Origin: Oncomelania hupensis
Taxonomy: Eukaryota > Mollusca > Gastropoda > Littorinimorpha > Pomatiopsidae
Reading direction: 5' to 3'
DNA length: 64,000 bases
Assembly (NCBI GenBank): GCA_036898135.1
Contig: CM072511.1
Location: 39,589,056 to 39,653,055, forward strand
Part shown: piece after piece, positions 34,610-46,434 of the stretch
How positions within the stretch are numbered: the first letter of the stretch is position 1
Layout: each line of letters opens with the position of its first letter
The notes under the pieces: generated by a model
The model's input: the letters and a program-made list of their open reading frames with translations, nothing else
Told to the model about the DNA's origin: nothing
Database searches by the model: none
Position numbers and translations under genes: made by a program

Positions 34610-34840
34610 CTTCTGCCCCTCTGACTCACTACAATAACCATGTCGAGCTTACAAGTTCTATAATCATCCCTTATCATCATCTTCTTCCCCTGTATAACTT
34701 TCCCTCAAAGGTTATAGTATGAATAAAATGCGTACGCCACTGCACAGTCAAGATCGCAACCACAGACCTACTCACCCAGGGAGTTCTTTCTGTCGCTGAG
34801 TGCAGCAGTGGTCTCTCTATTTGATATCTTGAACTAGAGA
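34610..34840 (-). mobile_element. Internal 3' remnant next to the LTR
   Basis: Sequence upstream (minus strand) of the LTR, purine-rich towards the LTR. I see no gag or pol coding, so only the extreme 3' internal part of the element seems to be left. Confidence 0.3.
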
Positions 34841-35177
34841 AATGAAGCTGAAAGAACCTATAAGTAACGAATATTTTTTATTTATTTTATTTGGGAGGGG
34901 GTGGGGGTGCAAGAATGTCTGTATAGGAGCAGAAGAGTAGAAAGCGTCCACATTGGTTATGGTAGAAATGAAATGCGTTGACAGTTTGAAAGAACTTCAA
35001 GGTAGAAATAAAATGCGTGGACACTTTCACTGAACTTCATTAGGAATTGGGCTTTGGAAAATATTCAGAACTGTCACCCATGCATGCGAGATTTGGGTTC
35101 CCATGTCAGCGAAAGTGCGGCAGCCGTAAATCAGCGCTACCCAGAGCGAGAGCGAGTATGTGGATAAACGTCATGCA

Positions 35178-35220
35178 TGTGTATGTGTGTGTGTGTGTGT
35201 TTGTGTGGGTGTGTGTGTCT
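35178..35220. repeat. (GT)n microsatellite
   Basis: About 40 bp of GT with TTT and GGG interruptions. Confidence 0.9.
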
Positions 35221-35311
35221 GTGGCACTCACCGTTTACGACATCAGCGTGGATCTATTTGATATCTTGAAATACAAAAAAGAAATTCAACCAAGAGTCGA
35301 CATTATATAGA

Positions 35312-35442
35312 CCCTGGCAAAACATAACATTACATGGTTATTGCTTTAGGTCCAGCGGACTCTTCCGAGCCAATGGCACAACAGAAATTCAGCATATTGA
35401 GAGTAGAATTAAATATCTCGTCTTAAAATTTTGCCAGGGCGT
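35312..35442 (-). repeat. Family C 3' end inside a short inverted-repeat unit
   Basis: ACCCTGGCAAAA (about 35311) and TTTTGCCAGGGC (about 35430) form an 11-bp terminal inverted repeat around 130 bp. Inside, 35325-35385 is the minus-strand family C end (tail TAATG, then CAATAACCATG, CCGCTGGACC and GGCTCGGAAGAG). Confidence 0.55.
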
Positions 35443-35444
35443 AG

Positions 35445-36550
35445 GCCGGCGGGATGTATACTCTCATTCAGAGCGTCAGAGATATAGAAACTTCTTTTCC
35501 TGTGTTAAATCGAGCATTTTGTTTGACGAATAAAACCGGATTCTCCGAGTCTGGTTCTATGTGCGAACTGCAGCAGAGTGTGTAGAGATGAGGTCGGTAA
35601 ATCAAGACTTGATAAGCGTTGAATGTGACACTTATGCTCCGAATTCATGTGTTGAAAATGTTCTAGTGTTTTGTACTGGATATGGTACACTCGCTATCCG
35701 ACTGCATCACAGACACAGCAGGAACATTGATGGAAGAGCTTAAGGGCGGAACGGGATATCTCGCATTATTAATTTTTTTTAAATTGAAGTGTGTTGTAGG
35801 TAGATCAGTTTGTTTCTAAAGCTTATTTAGCTAGGTTTTTCTGCTAAATAGGAACGTTTTGTCTGTTGTTGGATATTTTTTTTTAAATTATTTGTTTATT
35901 TTATGGAGAGCGCTGGTTAAACGATCATTTGGATAGTTTATCCTATCACTTTTATATACCAGTGTTTGCTGCCGTAGATATTTATATCTTGTACTGAAAT
36001 GTTTGGCAGTATTGCCCTCATACTAATCACGTACGGTATTTCCACATTGTTGAAGCGGCTGATCATCTGCCTCTCCACCTTTCCTCGCTGCTCGGAGGCC
36101 ATCAACACCCGATCATTGACAGGTGTGGACACGTTCTTACTAACATTCGTGGGTGTTCGCCACTCCACAGTGTTAATTGTTATTGCATGTGCATTCGCCG
36201 CAAATAACCGGTAACACTGTTCTGCTTGCAATAAATTGCGACTGTCTGCCAACGTAAGCTATTTCAAATGCGTTTTAATTTGCAGGTGCATGACAGGGCA
36301 GCTTTTAGTTAGGGCAGTCAAGTGCGATTTTCTCCAGGTGTAGCTTATTTGTGCGGTAAAAATACAGCAGATGCCTCTTCGTATTACGGTATTATTGTTG
36401 AGTACAGCTCGTATATTTAACAATATAATGTCGACGTCATAAACACCTCCAGAGCGTATTGTCTTGCCCTTAAATTGAGCGCTTACTTTGCTAAAGTAAC
36501 TAAGTGGTTTGGTCATTAACTTTACCCATAATGAATAATGCCCGTCTTAA
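35445..36550. other. Unassigned sequence with overlapping short frames
   Basis: Opposite-strand frames overlap at about 35938-36252 (minus, 104 codons) and 35999-36214 (plus, 71 codons). Neither has a recognisable domain or signal, and both being open at once argues against either being selected. Confidence 0.4.
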
Positions 36551-36554
36551 TTGC

Positions 36555-36710
36555 AAGGTTCGTGGATGATCACCAACCTTTTTTATTTTCGAGGTTCTCG
36601 GATCCCAAACCTAGGTTCACGAACATTTTGGATTAAAAAAATGGTTCAAGAACCTGAGTCCGGGATCTGAGAAACCCGAAAAAAAAGGTCCTTGAACCTC
36701 CACGAACTTT
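36555..36710. repeat. Long imperfect hairpin (foldback, MITE-like)
   Basis: The left arm (36555-36630) starts AAGGTTCGTGG and contains GAGGTTCTCGGATCCC. The right arm (about 36640-36710) is its reverse complement at roughly 75-80 percent (GGGATCTGAGAAACCC, then CCACGAACTTT). The loop is very short, so the whole 156 bp can fold as one stem. Confidence 0.7.
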
Positions 36711-37224
36711 CCCGTCAAGACAGGCCACAAGGGCCACACACACACCACTGCTAGTCCGTACAGTAAACCTGTCAATATCAGTCTTTTTCCTTGGCTTCTA
36801 GTCAGCTATGTCAGCGGCCTTGTCAACAGCTCCAGTATGGATGTGAACGTCCATTCCATGTCTACCAGGTTTTTGGGAGGGAAAGTCGAAGGGGTGCGTG
36901 ATACTCAGGGCGAACCAAGGAGTAATGTTTGTCTGAATTGTTTGGACGATCGTAGATTTCAATACCGCTGGACACAAAATGGTTGTATATGTTGTTTTTT
37001 TACAATAAAGTTAATGTCTGATGCTGCGTACTGACAGGCACTTTCGTCTGCAAACCATTTAACCATCAACACCTTAGCCCATTGACAGGCGCTTTTTCTC
37101 CGATGGCCAGGTTTTATCTGCATTCTCCCCATCCGTTTTGCCTCATCACATTTTCAAGATTCGTGATTTTATTTTTCAAAGCATAGATCCCTTTTGACTC
37201 TAGTACTGGAAACTGACCTAAGAA

Positions 37225-37942
37225 TAGGGGTCTTTCGGAACGGGTGAAAGTGAAAGTGATTGTGTGTTCGTTTCGTCCAACGAGAGGCACGCCGCTGATT
37301 CTTACGCCGCGTTACGAAACGAAACGAAACGAAACGAACATGTTTCTGTGCGCTTTCGATTCCAGCACCTAGTTTCGTTGTGATTACTATTACTATTATG
37401 CCTACGTAACTTCTTCTAACAAATCATGATTTGACACGAATGTAACGATTAGGTTGAACTTTAAAGATGGATTAGTGCTCTAACATTGAAGATATTTTAC
37501 ATTCTAGCTTCGAGTTTCATTTTTGTCACATAAAACAGTTTTTGGACTGCTGATTGGTGATACAGAATAGATAGATTCTAGACAGCCATGACGGCATGAG
37601 GGTTTGGGCACTCTTTTCAGTAGCTCGTTTGAAAATACGTTTTAAGTCTGAGACCGAGTTTAGATCCCCATTATTACTTCTAAAATGGTTGAGTAATGTA
37701 CCATATACAAATTCAAATCATTTTTTGGACATTTTACAAACGATTTAATAACCAAAATGTACTCACGAACATTAGTTCGTGGAAAACCTGATTTCCACGA
37801 AGTTTTATTCGTTGTGGTAGGCAGACTTCGTGACCTTTCACCACGGGAAGTAAAAGCGTCACATAAATTGCTGACGTCACAACAATAAGTAGTCCCGATT
37901 CACATTCACTTTTACTTTCACCCGCTTCCGAAAGATCCCTTA
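37225..37942. mobile_element. MITE-like element with ~40-bp terminal inverted repeats
   Basis: The left end (ATAGGGGTCTTTCGGAA then CGGGTGAAAGTGAAAGTG) matches the reverse complement of the right end (ATAAGGGATCTTTCGGAA then CGGGTGAAAGTAAAAGTG) over about 40 bp with few mismatches. The element is about 718 bp with no transposase frame. A CGAAA tandem run (about 37315-37340) and a hairpin (TTCGTGGAAA...TTTCCACGAA, about 37774-37800) lie inside. No clear target duplication; superfamily unknown. Confidence 0.65.
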
Positions 37943-38459
37943 TGTCCAGACTGTAATTCGTGGACGTGGTGTGAATATATTATTGCACAGCAAAACAAGA
38001 GATTCGTTTAGAATGCACATGCATGAGACAGACTGCAGTGATCCAGTGATACTAGACTTATAGTACAAACGATTTTTTGCTAACCTTAACTAATGCCGAA
38101 ACTGCAGATGTTTTTGTTGTATCAATTTTTATTCATCAGATTAACATAAGTTGTACTGATAACTTAACTGCAGTCATACCGTAAAATATCATGCAGTTCT
38201 GTTGCAGTTCTGTCAGGCGCGTGATGTTTACTATGATTATATTTGTATATACTAATACTACTATATACTAATCTACTACTCATTACGATCTTGCGATATA
38301 GCAACAGATGCTTGCTTGTTGAGAGAGAAAAGACCACAACACAAAAACAACGTTCTGTTTCTTACTCTTTTAGAGACATAGCCTTAGTACAAGTTTCATC
38401 TTCCAGTTACGTCAGTATGATAATTAATAGAAATGGGTTTTTCTTGCCCTACCCAACCC

Positions 38460-38464
38460 CCCCC

Positions 38465-38500
<36 letters not shown>

Positions 38501-38600
38501 GCTCTCTCTCTCCTCACCTCTCTCTCTCCCCCTCTCTCCCCCTCTCTCCTTCTCTCTGTCTCTGTCTCTCTCTGTCTCTGTCTCTCTCTCTCTTATCTCG
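38460..38600. repeat. (CT)n(CA)n(CT)n compound microsatellite
   Basis: A short C run, CT, CA, then degenerate CT/CTGT. Opposite-strand Arg/Glu frames are artefacts. Confidence 0.94.
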
Positions 38601-38604
38601 CTTC

Positions 38605-39865
38605 CTCTATCATGCTTCACATACACCCGCTCTTCGGTATCTTACAGTAGTTCTTTTGGTCTCGTTTGGTAACGTTAACTTAGTATGAAATCCAGTTGAT
38701 TCCTTGTTTTATGGCACTTTACTGATAGTTGCTGCCTTTGGGGATGAGCTAATCTTGACTTGAATACGTCTATAGTTTTATCTAGTTCTTTTCGCCCCAT
38801 TATCGATACAAGACATGCCTAAATTCTAGTTCAGGTGCATTATGTCTCGTCCGTTGATAAAACTTTTAGAAAATGAATGTGCGAACATTCATCCCTCTCC
38901 ACATCTCTCTGAACCCAAATTATAGCAGTTCTGGCGGTTGACGAGTAAACTTTTTATGTATAAAGTAATCCCGTGCTAAATGTGCCTACAATTAGCTTGT
39001 TACTTTGACATGTCTTTACAGTTCTAGTCTTTCTGAAGTGACAAAATGCGTGTCTAAAATATAGTTCACTTTTTTAATTTAATTTTTTTTTTTTACAATT
39101 TAGCCTTAGTTTTGTTATTATTATTATTATTATTATTAATCCTTGACCCATTTCGCATAGAAAAGGAAAAACTACACTAATTCAGCTCTTCCTGTGTAAT
39201 AGGTAGCCTACATTTTGTTGGTGCTATTATTTGTATTAATCCTAGTCTAAGTACAGGGGCGAACGAGAGGGGGGGGGAGAAGTGGGGAATGGAAGGGTGC
39301 ACTGGGTGCACGTACACCCCCACCCTCACCCCCCAAAAAAAAATAAAAAAATAAAAAGGAAGCAAAAGTAAAATTACAGCTTTCGACAATTCTTTGACGG
39401 CCGCTGCATGTTAAAGCTCAATAGTTTGACCATCCCGGAAATTTGAAATTAGCCTATAAAAAGTGTTGGTGCACCACTGCCCAACTGCTCTGACCGTCGT
39501 TCGCTACAGCTGCTATGCACATTACCTGTAGTAGCGAGTTGCTTTGCAGCGGGTGGCTTACTCCCGTAGTTTCGTATGCAAGTACCTCACGTTTGTACCA
39601 AAGCAACGTTGGGAAAAATAGGACGTTCTGCGGCTGCGCATTAAGAGATTCTGGGCTAAAATCGAAAGGAGGACACGTCCACAATGTAGGTGGCCTAGAT
39701 GTACACGCAGAAAAGTATCATTATATTTTACCAACTCGCCAAAGTCACGTGGCTGATTGCTTGTTTTCGCTTTGTACAACGGAACTCATCGCCTATTTTC
39801 GCGTGTACTCCCTTCAAAGCAACTCGCTACAGGTTTAGTTACAGTGTAGGATTGGGATTTTTATT
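38605..39865. other. Unassigned sequence
   Basis: About 1.25 kb with a short TTA run near 39117 and G- and C-rich patches near 39270-39335. No gene recognised. Confidence 0.4.
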
Positions 39866-39872
39866 ATTATAT

Positions 39873-39890
39873 GAAGACGAAGAAGAAGAA

Positions 39891-39921
<31 letters not shown>

Positions 39922-39977
39922 TGATGATGATGGATGATGGATGATGATGATGGATGATGGATGATGATGATGATGAT
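39873..39977. repeat. (GAA)n(GAT)n microsatellite
   Basis: A short GAA run and then GAT with regularly spaced GGATGAT interruptions. Confidence 0.93.
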
Positions 39978-40329
39978 CCTCCGACAACGAATTCGGTGGT
40001 TTGTTTTAATCCTATCCGTTTTCCATGTTTGTCTGCGTGTTTGTTCGTGCGTTTATTTGTTTTTTGACCGTTTCCGAGTTTTCACTTTCGTTGTGTCCGC
40101 GCATTCATTAAACATTGGCTTGGACGCGTTTTTTTCCTCCGCAAATGGTGCAACAAACCCAATTTGTTTGCCAGCTCATTTGCTGCTTGTATTTTATTCC
40201 CTAAAAAGTGCAAAGCAGTATACCTACTCTGGAACAAACCGAGACCTTCGTGGAGATTTGATTAAAGGAGCAAGGTGGTGGTGATAGGAAAATGTATGAA
40301 TTTTTGTGTTGTGTTCTTGATACAGTCTC

Positions 40330-40380
40330 TTTGTCTGTCTCTATCTCTCTCTTTGTAGGTCTCTCTCTATATTTCTCTCT

Positions 40381-40432
<52 letters not shown>

Positions 40433-40455
40433 CTCTCTCTCTTTCTCTCTCTCGT
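40330..40455. repeat. (CT)n microsatellite
   Basis: Degenerate CT, then about 40 bp of pure CT and a CT-rich right flank. Confidence 0.95.
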
Positions 40456-40564
40456 CACCATCCCCGTCTTCACCCAGCCCCACCTCTTCTATCTCCCAAA
40501 CTAATTTCGTTCTTCCATTTTCCTTTATCTTTTTGTAATATTTTGAAACAGTCTGGGGTGGAGA

Positions 40565-40590
40565 GGGGGGGCGGGGGGGGGGGGGGGTTA
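40565..40590. repeat. Poly-G run
   Basis: A nearly uninterrupted G run. A similar run lies at 41476-41502. Runs like this can form quadruplexes and are prone to sequencing error. Confidence 0.9.
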
Positions 40591-40599
40591 ATCAGAACG

Positions 40600-42120
40600 A
40601 GCAACATGAACGTCTTTATCGGTCGGTCCTCTGTCGGTCCGTTGGAACAAGCCATATTCCAAGAACCACTGAACAGATTTTGACCAAACTTCGTTTTGCC
40701 TCGTCTCGAGAATAAGTGAACCGTAAATCATTATGTTTACTTTTTGAATACTTTACCTACAGCTAAGGCTGTTACATCATTCGTATTTGTACTTTCTCAA
40801 AGGTCAAGGCTATTGCGCTTCACCATTTTTCTAAATGTGGTTGAACCGATTTTGATTAAAAACAACAACAACAACAATAAAACATTCTGGCAGATATTTT
40901 AGACATAGTGGCCTGTCGTTCAATGTTTTCATTTTGCTTCGGATATAGCCGAATCACAACACCGCCAAGACATTTAACACTTTTAAAAAATGTTTGTTTT
41001 TCGGCTTAGCGTGCGAGCGTCTGGAAATACATTTGAATGTCTTGCTATCTTGTTTTAGCTCTACAAAACATCCGTGAAAACCGTACTTATTTTCTACCAT
41101 GCAGAACTATGCATTCAAAGAATAGTTCTCCGTATTCTGGTGCAAGCACTAGCATTTATGAGACGCTTGACTAAGAGACATCATGATTATGTTGTCAGAC
41201 GATCAGCATCTTTCTGTTTGGTTATTTCTAAGTGTTGTACGGTAATACTTGCATTCACTGGATAGTTTGCCACGAAATGTTATGAGAGTTGTGTTGTCTG
41301 GAGTGCTGACTGCCAAAGGGCACACCGCTGTCTTGACGGGTTTAGCGAAAAAAGCCATCTAGTTTATTATGTCGTGCTATTTCTTTGTTGTTTTTCTGGC
41401 GGTTGCTTGCGGAACTCTGTTATGCTAGAAGCTTTTTGATGACTTAATTTTTTTAGTTTTTTTGGTGGGTGTGGGTTGGGGGGGGGGGGGGGGGGGGGGG
41501 GTAGAACCATGTGTTTTTTTGGTGGTACCTTAACACTATATGTTGTGGGAGTTTTGTAGACAAAATTATATAGTCATGATAGTATTACAGTCCCAGCTGG
41601 TCTTGACTTTAGCTTGGGTGGATCGCTTCTTCGTTCTAGTTTGCCTGCTTGCTCGTTCTCTTTGATTAATACTGTGTATGGGTATGACGCTTTCATTCTT
41701 TCACTGACACAATAATCATCATCATCATCGTCGTCGTCAATAACAGTGCAACTATCATCGTCATTCCTCTTACGAAACCATGCACGTTCAGGAGAGGAGC
41801 AGCAGCGAAATCAGTTTCGTTCTTCGTGCATCACAGATCATAATGTATGTACTGTCACAGATATTGTGATATATGTAGGGCTGTAATATATATGTGTGTA
41901 TGTGATATAAGCACAGGCGCCTGTGTTAAAATGCACTGTTTTATTTAGTGCCGGTTTGTAGGAGGGCGAAACACCTACGCTAATCTTTGCAGAATTTCTC
42001 ACATCTAGCCAGATACGGGCTCCTGTGGATGCAAGTTTTTACTGAAGCGTTCTCGTCAGCTGTTAAGACGTGTTATGTTAATAGCGGTGAGCCCAGCCCT
42101 TAGCGGAGGTACCGCGCAAT
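40600..42120. other. Unassigned AT-rich sequence
   Basis: About 1.5 kb, including the poly-G run at 41476-41502 and a small CAT/CGT patch near 41718. No gene recognised. Confidence 0.4.
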
Positions 42121-42128
42121 TCAAGCCT

Positions 42129-42130
42129 AC

Positions 42131-42207
<77 letters not shown>

Positions 42208-42210
42208 TAC

Positions 42211-42275
<65 letters not shown>
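42129..42275. repeat. (TTA)n microsatellite
   Basis: About 145 bp of TTA with a TTACTATTACTA interruption near the middle. Confidence 0.97.
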
Positions 42276-42276
<1 letters not shown>

Positions 42277-42601
42277 GAGATAATCGGCTTTCAGGTCATG
42301 TAGGCCCATTTCCACAGTATTATTATTAGTATACAGACCTGTGGGGTAACTCTGAGCAAAGCGCCTTCCTTAAGCAAGAAATGTAATAGCTCCTCCTATT
42401 GAAGCAGATAGCAACTCGAAATAGGTTTAAACCATAGAGAGACGTCAAAGCTACAAAATACGAGTATCACAAACATTCGCATATAGAGAGTTAAACAAGA
42501 TTTTTTTTAAAATTCTAAATTGGCTTTTTTGCTTCAGTAATGGAACAAGACGCCTTTCTCCATGGGGTTAAACGCTTGCTATGGCCCACCATGAAATTAT
42601 G

Positions 42602-42744
<143 letters not shown>

Positions 42745-43102
42745 GGTAATGAGCTTTATGTCAACAAAAGTAGGCCTAATGTTAAGAAAGAGGAAAACGA
42801 CTAACACAAATTATTGTCAAGACATGCCCTGTTATTCAAGAGGAAAATCAACTGAAAACGTCTCATTCTTTCGATAATGAGTAAAATCAACTAAAACAAA
42901 TTGTCTTTAAATGCGTGCACATATTGTTTTAAAACGATACGAACACAAAATAGGTTTGTTCCAAAACAAATTTTCCTGTTAAATAGTTGAATCGATGCTT
43001 CATCGTATATTCCTTCTTGCAACAATGTATGTGCGTGTCTGTGTGGGCACCACAATGTAATTTCTCAGTGGGATAATAAAGCTATCGTATTCGGAGGGAG
43101 GA

Positions 43103-43103
<1 letters not shown>

Positions 43104-43186
<83 letters not shown>
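43104..43186. repeat. (GA)n microsatellite
   Basis: About 80 bp of pure GA. Confidence 0.97.
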
Positions 43187-43189
43187 AGT

Positions 43190-44482
43190 TTTTCTGTGTT
43201 CTCTGTCTTCTTACACTCAGTATGTGATCTTACGGATTAAAAACTAATTGTGGCAAAGGGCCCAAAGAATGGGGCAAAAGCCCTACCACAGGCGTTTTGC
43301 CTTACTAACAAGTTGGCCTCTTGCCCCAGTCTGAGGCAATGTATACTTGAACCGAAATTGGTGACAGAAAAGGGAGACAATGTAACTCTACCGTAATTCA
43401 CATCGAACTGAAACGTCCCTTTAACTAGCAAATACAGAGTGGTTTTGTTTCATTCACCAGTCAGACGAGAGCATTGAAAAGATGGAGGCTGTAGAATAAC
43501 GGAAAATTCGATGAAAAGATTTAAATAAAAACAAAACACATACCTCCTGTTCTGGGCTCTCCAAATTTGGAGCAGACGGTCTTTGTAACAAAATGATGCA
43601 AGCAAAACGTAATCTACGACGCTATATCACATAACTTCTGAGAAACAAGGCGTAGGCCTTTGACCTCGACTATGCGTATTTTCCGGAGTTACCTTAATAT
43701 ACTTTGGGTTTGTTTTTTTTTTTTAAATAATTTTTATCATTATATCATTTTGCTGTCAGTTCAGTCTAAAAAAAGAAAGAAATAGACTGCCTAGGCTATC
43801 GATCTCAATAGTTATCTTTCATACCGCTACTCGATTTATTCCCGGAGGACTGCATCTAACGAAAATTACGTCCCAGATACTATCATTAAATAAGTCCCTT
43901 CCCCTCTAGCGAGACTTCGATGTCTTGTGTTTTATACAATTTTTTGGTTTAAACAAAATTTGTAGTAATTAATTATACACTTCTTTGGTGTTTACCCTAA
44001 CACGCAGAAGTCGTCAAGAAGAGTTGTGTATTACGTCCCTTTCAAGCATTGTTCCAACTTGAATAAACAGTTATTTATTGAGCCAAATTGTTTCGATATG
44101 CTTTTATATTTGCTATTGCCATTCCCATCATTTGCTGATGTATCACACCTACATTAATATATTTGTCTATCCTCGGAAGGTTCCAGCTGATATTGAATTT
44201 TGTGCATTTTCCCACGAACACGATGATTGCTGTGAACTTGAATGTAGAGCTATTTTCTCATCACATGCAATTAAGGCAAGCGCAGTTCTGCAGAGAAGAT
44301 TAGCCCCTTCCCTTCCATCCCCTCTCCGCTTCATCCCCATCTCTGGGTTTAGCGAGGGAAAGAAACAGCTTTAGCGAGTGCCCAAAATCGAACCCCAGAA
44401 TTTCTTGCTGGCAGCGTGGGCCACGTTGAGTGATGCAATTTCGGCCACTAATGATGGAAACGAAAGGGGGAATGCGTGTGGC

Positions 44483-44485
<3 letters not shown>
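43190..44485. other. Unassigned sequence
   Basis: About 1.3 kb with no recognised gene or repeat; the frames are short and without motifs. Confidence 0.4.

Positions 44486-44488
<3 letters not shown>

Positions 44489-44519
<31 letters not shown>
44489..44519. repeat. (GT)n microsatellite
   Basis: About 30 bp of pure GT. Confidence 0.95.
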
Positions 44520-44522
<3 letters not shown>

Positions 44523-44875
44523 AATTGCAAATGATTTCTATGGCACTGCCCTATGACCTAACCAGCTCATTTCTTTGTTTATATAAATGTTAATTATAGT
44601 TGGATGCGTTTTGTTAGCATCTACGGGAGATTTGAAACACGATAACTAGAAACACAGATGATTGTTGTAGAGTGCTACATGCATTGCAACCATTTCCAGG
44701 AGATTTTCGAATGAGCCAACCAACCCGTTTCTTTGCCTCTTTGTCTGCAATTTGATGCTTTTTGTGAACATTTTGGAGAAGTTTGTTGAAGACGGACGAT
44801 TGTTGAAGAACAGATTGAAGAGAGAAAGTTTGATGAAATGCCTCCAGAAGTGCTCATTGACCCTAGAATGAGTTT

Positions 44876-44972
44876 ATTATTTAATCGTTCTTTAATAGCG
44901 CTTTTCCATCTCAAGAGCTGCTCGAGGCGCTGACCGATACAAGATCTACCTCAAGCCGCCCGAGACGCCCTT
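44876..44972 (-). mobile_element. Family B, 3' fragment
   Basis: The minus strand retains only the last ~95 bp: GGGCGTCTCGGGCGGCTTGA, then CTGATCGGTCAGCGCC-type sequence, then an AGCGCTATTAAAG ending and an A/T-rich tail. It is 5'-truncated. Confidence 0.75.
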
Positions 44973-45054
44973 TCTTGTTTTATGATTCAACAACCCACTT
45001 TTGTTTTCCACCTCCTCTTTTTCTTCCTCTTCCTCTACTTCCTCCTCTTCCTGT

Positions 45055-45156
45055 TCTTTCTTCTTCTTCTTCTTCTTCTTCTTCTTCTTCTTCTTCTTCT
45101 TCTTCTTCTTCTTCTTCTTCTTCTTCTTCTTCTTCTTCTTCTTCTTCTTCTTCTTT
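45055..45156. repeat. (CTT)n microsatellite
   Basis: About 95 bp of TTC/CTT with a CT-rich left flank. Confidence 0.97.
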
Positions 45157-45286
45157 CGTGTACTTCGATTGGACTGACAGAACCCATTGAAAGAGAAATT
45201 TGGTAATAGTAGTAATAGAAATTGGGTGCTAACAAACCATGTTCAGCAGCTCGTTGCCCTATGTCTCAGGCAGGAGTCTTCTGCTC

Positions 45287-45326
45287 TTTGTTGTTGTTGT
45301 TGTTGTTGTTCTTGTTGTTGTTGCTG
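45287..45326. repeat. (GTT)n microsatellite
   Basis: About 38 bp of GTT with one CTT and one GCT interruption. Confidence 0.93.
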
Positions 45327-45837
45327 TAATTTTATATTTTTGGTTAACGATTTGGAGAGATTTGGAATAACTACACCACTTAACATGGAAGCTGTAAAGA
45401 AGAGAAACTTGTTGTAGTACTGACCATGTTGGATTATGTTATTTTTCTTGTTGTTTGGAGTGGTGTGTGTGTGGGTGTGTGTGCGTGTTCTCGCGCACTT
45501 GTGTGTGTAGGTATACTGACATTGTGTTGTGTGTGGTTAGCGGGTGGGTGGGGTAGGGCAGGGGGAGTGGAAGTGGGTTTATGTGTATTTGCTTTCTACT
45601 TTATTTGCTCTCACGTGAGCGTGGTGTGGAATGGTGGGCGGGTGTGTGGCTGGTTGTGTTTTTAACGTTGTATTTCTGCATGTTTCAACTCGAAATGTGA
45701 AGCCTGAGGTCTTTGTTGCGTTGGTGTTCCTGAGATGTTCTAATGGCTGCTATCCAGGGCTGCATTGCCTTTATACTATTGTTTGAACTACTTATTGCAC
45801 GTATAGTTAGTGCTCTGTACTGATGTAGCAATAAAAT

Positions 45838-46430
45838 CCCCCGTGAGGGTGCCGGGGTTTTCAGTATAAATAGAATCCCCACTTTTTGGAAATTTAAATT
45901 CCCACTGTAGCTGTCTTTCTCATTTGTTCTTTCTCATTCCTATTCTGTTCTATCAATCTGCTATACTGTCTTCTTCTTCGCTAGACCAGTCACCTACATT
46001 TTTTCTTGAAAACTCTACCGGGACAAAACTCCTCATTTGTGTGTGAGATCTGTTGGATCAGCTTGGGAATATTGGACGCTTTCTGCCAAATGGGCACTGG
46101 GGCTTCCTATGATGTTATTATTTGGAAAATGTAGGCATTTTATATTCATGTGTTTTGTTGATATTTTATAATGATGCTTGTATTCTATTTTATTTTTGTA
46201 AACGGGGGTTCGATAAATTAGAGTATAGCCTTAGCGTCCCCTGAGTGGGATGTCTTTATTGTACAGTGACGGCTGGTGGAATGCCTTCAGTGTTACCACT
46301 AGGGTTTTCATCAGATCTTTTATTCGGATCGGGGGTGAGGCCTCTTTCAGCGAAGTTGTGGTTTTGATTTTGTGGTCCTGATTTGGCTCTTTGCAGTCCG
46401 CTGGGCCCTGCAAGCAATTAATAACTATTA
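45838..46430 (+). repeat. Dispersed family C, long copy 2
   Basis: Aligns along its whole length with 4902-5492, including the phrases GGACGCTTTCTGCCAAATGG, AGGCCTCTTTCAGCGAAGTTG-like sequence and CTCTTTGCAGTCCG. Both copies have lost the exact 3' tail. The 5' end CCCCGTGAGGGTGCCGGGG forms a small hairpin that is shorter in copy 1. Confidence 0.8.
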
Positions 46431-46434
46431 TAAA

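Noticed and set aside
35938..36252. 104-codon minus-strand frame overlapping a 71-codon plus-strand frame
   Set aside because: Neither has a recognisable domain, and mutual openness in AT/GC-balanced sequence can arise by chance.
38396..38650. Arg/Glu-rich and Ser/Leu-rich frames on opposite strands
   Set aside because: They arise from the CT/CA compound microsatellite.
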